Shown here: piece after piece, positions 13,424 to 17,275 of the stretch | How positions within the stretch are numbered: position 1 is the first letter of the stretch | How the letters are laid out: each line of letters starts with the position of its first letter | Assembly: GCA_947003375.1 (NCBI GenBank) | Contig: CAMQOJ010000026.1 | Location: forward strand, 1 to 17,275 | Length of the DNA: 17,275 bases | Reading direction: 5' to 3' | Origin: an uncultured Lachnospiraceae bacterium | Lineage (GTDB): Bacteria > Bacillota > Clostridia > Lachnospirales > Lachnospiraceae | The notes under the pieces: model-generated | The model's database searches: none | What the model was told of the DNA's origin: nothing | Seen by the model: the letters and a program-made list of their open reading frames with translations, nothing else | Translations under genes and position numbers: made by a program

Positions 13424-14527
13424 ATGAATTTTACCGTTCTGATTGCAGATGATGAGGCCATGCCCCGCAATGTTTTACAGAACTATATCCCCTGGGAAGA
13501 GCTCTCCGTAGCCCGGGTCTATCTGGCCTCCGACGGGGTGGAAGCCGTGGAGCAGGCCCGCAGATACCGTCCTGAACTCATCATCAGCGACATCAAAATG
13601 CCCTATCTGAACGGATTGGAAATGGCTGCCGCGGTCCGGGAATTTCTGCCGGACTGTCAGTTCATCTTTTTGAGCGGCTATTCCGACAAAGAATACCTCA
13701 AGGGCGCCATCCGGTTAAAAGCAGCAAACTATGTGGAAAAGCCTCTGAATCTGGAGGAGATTACGGCTGCGGTCAGGGAGATTACCGCACAGCTGCTCAG
13801 CCAGGAAAAGCCTACGGCAGAGGAGATCTTTTTCCTGGGCGGGCATTTTCCGGACAGGCCTTTAAATCAGGAGGTGTTCCAGGACGGGGAGCCCATTCTC
13901 GAACAATTGGAAAATCTGATCCGCCACAGCAAAAAGGAAGAGGTGTCTTTCCTGCTGGACAGAGTGTACAAAACCATGATGCGCTGCCAGGGCACGGCGC
14001 CGGAGGAGCTGCGCCTTGTATACTGCCGGATTCTTTTTCTGTTTTTACATGCTGCCGACACCCGCAATATCCGGACGATCACCAGTCAGACAGACCGCCT
14101 GCTCTATTCCATGTCCAGACAGGAGACCCTTGCGGGACTTCAGGAAATTCTGCTGCAGACTGTGGGGGAATATTTTGGCGCCCTGCAGCCCGCCCTGCCG
14201 GATATCGCCTCCCAGGTGGAGAGCTATCTGGAAAGCCATTACCAGGATTGCGCGCTCACCGTGCAGACCATTGCCGGAGACCTGGGCTTCACCAATACTT
14301 ATCTCTGCGCGGCTTATAAGAAATCCTGCGGCAAGACCGTGAATCAGCGGCTCACGGAAATCCGTCTCTTTCATGCCAAAAAACTGCTCGGCTCCAGCGA
14401 CCGCAAGCTTTACGAAGTGGCCAACGCCGTGGGCTATGGGGACGCCAGATATTTTGTCAAGCTATTCACGCGGGAGATGGGGCTGTCGCCCAGAGAGTAC
14501 CAGAAGAGGCATTCCTATGAAGAATAA
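13424..14527 (+). CDS. Response regulator with AraC-type DNA-binding domain (YesN-like)
   Basis: ATG 13424 follows GAGGTGA at 6-base spacing, so the in-frame ATG at 13379 is ignored. The 367-aa product has a receiver domain (residues 1-120) with acidic pocket Asp9/Asp10, phospho-acceptor Asp56 (ISDIKMPYLNG), Ser84 and Lys106. A linker of about 140 residues follows. A C-terminal AraC-type double helix-turn-helix (about 263-367) carries LTVQTIAGDLGFTNTYLCAAYKK and EVANAVGYGDARYFVKLF. By family it is phosphorylated by the YesM-like kinase encoded next and activates sugar uptake genes. The divergent ABC operon is the obvious target. Its gene overlaps the kinase gene by 11 bases, so the pair is translationally coupled. 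Confidence 0.92.
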   Translation: MNFTVLIADDEAMPRNVLQNYIPWEELSVARVYLASDGVEAVEQARRYRPELIISDIKMPYLNGLEMAAAVREFLPDCQFIFLSGYSDKEYLKGAIRLKAANYVEKPLNLEEITAAVREITAQLLSQEKPTAEEIFFLGGHFPDRPLNQEVFQDGEPILEQLENLIRHSKKEEVSFLLDRVYKTMMRCQGTAPEELRLVYCRILFLFLHAADTRNIRTITSQTDRLLYSMSRQETLAGLQEILLQTVGEYFGALQPALPDIASQVESYLESHYQDCALTVQTIAGDLGFTNTYLCAAYKKSCGKTVNQRLTEIRLFHAKKLLGSSDRKLYEVANAVGYGDARYFVKLFTREMGLSPREYQKRHSYEE

Positions 14528-16304
14528 GTTTATGCGGTGGCTGGCCTGCGGAAAGCTTGGCAGCAAACTGATGTGCATTTATTTTCTGCTGATCGTCCTT
14601 CCCCTTGGGCTGTTTTCTTTCTATGCCTATCTGCGGGTCAGGGCCGTGGTGCAGGAGCAGACCTTTTCCGCTGCCCGAACCGCATTCGATGATACCTGCC
14701 TGTCCCTGGAGGGCCTTCTGGGACGCCTGGACGGGGTCATCGACATCCTGTCCACGGATTCCCTGGTCTACACCATGGCTTCCAACGACTCCCGGGACTA
14801 TACCTACATCCACCGCCTGGAGGATTCGGATCAGCTCGCCACCACCTTTGAGGATCTCTGCATGCTTGCGGACATCGATCTCATCCGCCTCTATGTGAAC
14901 AATGAATATTCCTACTCCAATACCAGAAACAATATCATCCAGATCAGCGATGTGGCATTAAACGCCTGGTACAAAACAGCCGCAGAGAGCAGCGGCCGCC
15001 TGTGGTGCGCTCCCGTTGATTTTCAGGATGCCTCCGACGAATCGCTGCAGAATTGTTTCTCTTCCGTACAGGTAATCTATAACCCCAACAAGGTGAAAGA
15101 ACCTCTGGCAGTCCTACGTGCGGATATCGACGCAAGCCGGGTGGAACAGATTGTGTGCGGAACCTCCATTACGGAAAACGGGATGCTGCTGCTGCTGCGC
15201 AAAGGTCAGATTCTGCTCTCTTCGGATTCCGGCTCTTCCCCCATCCCTCCGGAAACTCTGGTCAGCCAGGTACAGTCCCTGATTCCCGGCACCTGGGAGA
15301 CCATCTCCGCAGAAGGGCAGGAATACTATGCCCGCTGCGAGAAAATCGGCCCGTCGGGCTGGCTGATCGCCAGTATCCTGCCGCACCAGGACGTGTTTCG
15401 GCTAAGCCGGGAAATGAGCGCAGAGATGCTGATCATCGTAGTGGCCGTCGGGCTGGCCGCCTACCTGCTCGCCTATCTGATCAGCCAGTCTACCCTGAAA
15501 CGCATCGCTCAGCTCACCAGCACCATGCAGGCTGTGGAAAACGGCAATGTGGCGGTGCGCTTAGAGCCGTCGGGGGAGGACGAAATCGCTCAGCTGATGG
15601 ACGGGTTCAACCAGATGATGGATCGGGTGGACATGTTGATGGAGGAGCGGGTGGAATACGGGCGTCAGATCAAGAACCTGGAGCTGAAAGCCCTTCAGGC
15701 TCAAATCAACCCGCATTTTCTATATAATTCCCTGGATCTGATCAACTGCACCGCCATCAGCCGCAATGTTCCGGAGATCAGCCGCATGGTCAACGCTTTG
15801 GGGCAGTTCTATCGTCTGTCCCTCAGCAGCGGACGGGAAGTGATCACTCTGGCGGAAGAGCTGAGGCATGCGAAGCTCTATGTGGAAATCCAGAACCTGC
15901 GCTTTGAAAACAGGGTGTCCGCAGAATGGGATATGGATCCCTCTGCGGACTGCTGCCAGATTATCAAAATCGTACTGCAGCCCATTATTGAAAACGCAAT
16001 CATTCACGGAATATTCGAAAAACCGTCAAAAACAGGTCATTTAAAAGTTGGCATCCGGCGTCTGGACGGTGATATCCGAATCACCGTGGAGGATGACGGC
16101 ATGGGAATGGATGAGGAAACGGTTCTGGCCAACTTTTCCATACATGAGACCCCGGAGCGCAGGATAATCTCCAGCGGTTACGGAATCCGCAACATCCAGG
16201 AACGGCTGCTCCTGGCCTATGGCGCCCCCTATGGTTTATCCTGCAGGAGCTGTCCCGGAAAAGGCACTGTGGTCACAGTCCTGATTCCGGCCGTACTTAC
16301 GTGA
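14517..16304 (+). CDS. Sensor histidine kinase (YesM-like)
   Basis: ATG 14517 lies inside the end of the regulator gene, with an AGAGG site before it, giving MKNKFMRWLACGKLG and a 595-aa product. Transmembrane helix 1 is about residues 18-40. An extracellular sensor region runs from about 41 to 302 and helix 2 from about 303 to 324. HAMP runs about 325-378. Next is a His_kinase (LytS/YesM type) domain with phospho-acceptor His400 in LQAQINPHFLYNS. The ATPase domain has an N-box with Asn493 (PIIENAIIHG) and glycine boxes EDDGMGMD and GYGIRNI. The kinase senses an extracellular ligand or a transporter-bound solute and phosphorylates the YesN-like regulator. The stimulus is unknown. Confidence 0.93.
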   Translation: MKNKFMRWLACGKLGSKLMCIYFLLIVLPLGLFSFYAYLRVRAVVQEQTFSAARTAFDDTCLSLEGLLGRLDGVIDILSTDSLVYTMASNDSRDYTYIHRLEDSDQLATTFEDLCMLADIDLIRLYVNNEYSYSNTRNNIIQISDVALNAWYKTAAESSGRLWCAPVDFQDASDESLQNCFSSVQVIYNPNKVKEPLAVLRADIDASRVEQIVCGTSITENGMLLLLRKGQILLSSDSGSSPIPPETLVSQVQSLIPGTWETISAEGQEYYARCEKIGPSGWLIASILPHQDVFRLSREMSAEMLIIVVAVGLAAYLLAYLISQSTLKRIAQLTSTMQAVENGNVAVRLEPSGEDEIAQLMDGFNQMMDRVDMLMEERVEYGRQIKNLELKALQAQINPHFLYNSLDLINCTAISRNVPEISRMVNALGQFYRLSLSSGREVITLAEELRHAKLYVEIQNLRFENRVSAEWDMDPSADCCQIIKIVLQPIIENAIIHGIFEKPSKTGHLKVGIRRLDGDIRITVEDDGMGMDEETVLANFSIHETPERRIISSGYGIRNIQERLLLAYGAPYGLSCRSCPGKGTVVTVLIPAVLT

Positions 16305-16316
16305 AGCCCCCGGCCT

Positions 16317-16427
16317 GCCCTTGTACAGGTAGGGGACAGCCTTGTCCAGCCGTCTGCTTAGCACTTCGCTGGGGCCTGCGCTCTTCCACCGGGCTCCCAG
16401 CACAATCAGGCAATCCGCACACGGTGC
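16317..16427 (-). pseudogene. DUF218 (YdcF/SanA-like) protein fragment
   Basis: On the minus strand a short open stretch reads CADCLIVLGARWKSAGPSEV, then LSRRLDKAVPYLYK. This fits the start of the DUF218 domain (DxIIVLGA followed by PSxVLxxRLDxA). Only about 35-40 residues remain. There is no ribosome binding site, the rest of the domain is missing, and the frame then runs into the antisense of the kinase gene. I read it as a remnant; the family is from motif memory. The rest of 16305-16648 has T-rich tracts at about 16471-16510 and the exporter promoter. Confidence 0.5.
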
Positions 16428-16511
16428 CTCCCTGCTCGGGAAGGCCGCTTGTTTGCGGAAATTCAAGGTTTTTTATCTCGCATTTTTTCCATTTTTTTAA
16501 TCCTTTTTTAA

Positions 16512-16540
16512 TTGTAATGGCGCAAAGCGCTCACTATAAT
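16512..16540 (+). promoter_or_regulatory. Promoter of the ABC exporter gene
   Basis: TTGTAA (16512-16517), a 17-base spacer and a perfect TATAAT (16535-16540). The spacer contains GCGC-AAA-GCGC (16520-16530), an inverted repeat that could be an operator. The leader to 16649 would be about 100 bases. Confidence 0.65.
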
Positions 16541-16648
16541 GTAAGAATCCGCCGCACCGGAAGAATCCGGAAACTCCGCCGGGTCTTCGAGTGTCGGCAT
16601 AATCAGGGCATATCCGAAAATGTGCTCCGGAAAGGGAAGGAGACCCAT

Positions 16649-17228
16649 ATGCTGAAAATCTTCAAGTACCTAAAGGAATCCAAGTGGTCCGTGCTGGCCA
16701 TCATCGCCCTGTTGGTAGTGCAGGCCTACTGCGACCTGGCGCTGCCCCAGTACACGGCGGATATCGTGGACATAGGAATCGGCCAGAAGGGGATTGAGAA
16801 TGCCGTGCCCAGACGGTTGGGAGCAGAAACCTACGCCGGGCTGATGAGCCTCATGACACAGGAAGAGCGGGCTTTGATGGCATCCGCCTATGGGCAGGAA
16901 AATGACGACAACTATGCCTTCCGCGGAGACAAGGAGACGGAAGAGGCTTTGGATGAATGCATCGGCATACCGATTCTGATCCTGTCCGCCATGAGGGAAT
17001 CCGGCGGCATGCCAGGGGCGGGTACTGCCGTGGGCGGGACGGAAGCGGCAGACGCAGCGGGAGCCGAATCCGGCGGCATCTCAGGGGAAGCCGGAAATCC
17101 CCCCGCAGACCTGTCGGCCTCAAGCCTGGCGCCCACGGACGACCAGGTGCTGGCGCTGCGGGACCAGGTGCTGGAAAGCCTGGGGGAGACAGGGGAGACC
17201 GTCATCGCCCAGCGGGCCATGCTGTTTC
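16649..17228 (+). CDS. ABC exporter permease/ATPase, N-terminal part, truncated by contig end
   Basis: AAGGAGA lies just before ATG 16649; the upstream open frame is not coding. About 193 codons remain before the adapter sequence. MLKIFKYLKESKWSVLAI and VQAYCDLALPQYTADIVDIG form the first membrane helix and start of an ABC_membrane exporter domain (MsbA/MdlB type), which pumps substrates out using an ATPase on the same chain. Residues about 45-105 and 118-160 form a long, Gly/Ala-rich extracytoplasmic loop between helices 1 and 2, an insert known in Clostridia exporters. The ATP-binding domain and remaining helices are beyond the contig. The partner half-transporter is also out of view. Confidence 0.8.
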
Positions 17229-17275
17229 CTGTCTCTTATACACATCTGACGCTGCCGACGAAGAGACTCGTGTAG
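17229..17275 (+). other. Sequencing adapter (Nextera/Tn5), not genomic
   Basis: CTGTCTCTTATACACATCT (17229-17247) is the Tn5 mosaic end. GACGCTGCCGACGA (17248-17261) is the Nextera read-1 adapter in reverse complement. Next come 8 index-length bases and GTGTAG, the start of the outer i5 adapter. These 47 bases should be trimmed; they also produce a false protein tail (VSYTHLTLPTK). Confidence 0.97.

Noticed and set aside
17229..17275. C-terminus VSYTHLTLPTKRLV of the exporter
   Set aside because: It is translated from adapter sequence, not from genomic DNA.

Overview
The window looks like a metagenomic or draft-genome contig from a gut-type Clostridia, most likely Lachnospiraceae. The reasons are AGGAGG-type ribosome binding sites, sigma-A-like promoters, an LplB/LplC-type sugar ABC transporter paired with a YesM/YesN-type two-component system, and Rpn-like and CAP lipoproteins of kinds common in that family. 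No rRNA or tRNA was seen, so the taxonomy is an inference. The last 47 bases are not biological: they match a Nextera (Tn5) sequencing adapter followed by an index-length segment.

Layout. 1-2262 (+) encodes a 5'-truncated FtsH/M41-type AAA+ metalloprotease with an unusual pore loop and a C-terminal viroplasmin/RNase H1-N-like segment. 2263-4585 (+) is a small-gene patch: a Sel1-repeat remnant, a 58-aa membrane peptide, a zinc-ribbon/TM protein and a CAP-domain lipoprotein. Three similar promoter/leader segments precede successive genes here. 4586-5728 (+) holds a promoter, a structured leader and an Rpn/PD-(D/E)XK-type protein. 5729-6036 is non-coding, with strong hairpins, an esterase remnant and a promoter carrying a LexA box. 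6037-7770 (+) has the Y-family polymerase gene dinB and a small conserved-looking unknown. 7783-8650 (-) is a MNT/HEPN nucleotidyltransferase-toxin pair. 8651-8887 is a divergent promoter region with a 57-bp direct repeat, and 8888-9499 (+) is a SRAP (HMCES/YedK) abasic-site protein.

9536-13294 is a (-) strand operon encoding two sugar-type ABC permeases and a lipoprotein solute-binding protein, ending at a terminator. It is divergent from 13362-16304 (+), a YesN-like response regulator overlapping a YesM-like histidine kinase. The kinase and regulator probably sense an extracellular glycan-related signal and control the transporter; no ATPase is encoded in the cluster. 16305-16648 contains a decayed DUF218 fragment on (-) and a clear (+) promoter. 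16649-17228 is the start of an ABC exporter cut off by the contig end.

Functional themes are DNA-damage tolerance (LexA-box dinB and SRAP flanking a toxin-antitoxin pair), carbohydrate uptake with its two-component control, and visible gene decay between intact genes (Sel1, esterase and DUF218 fragments).
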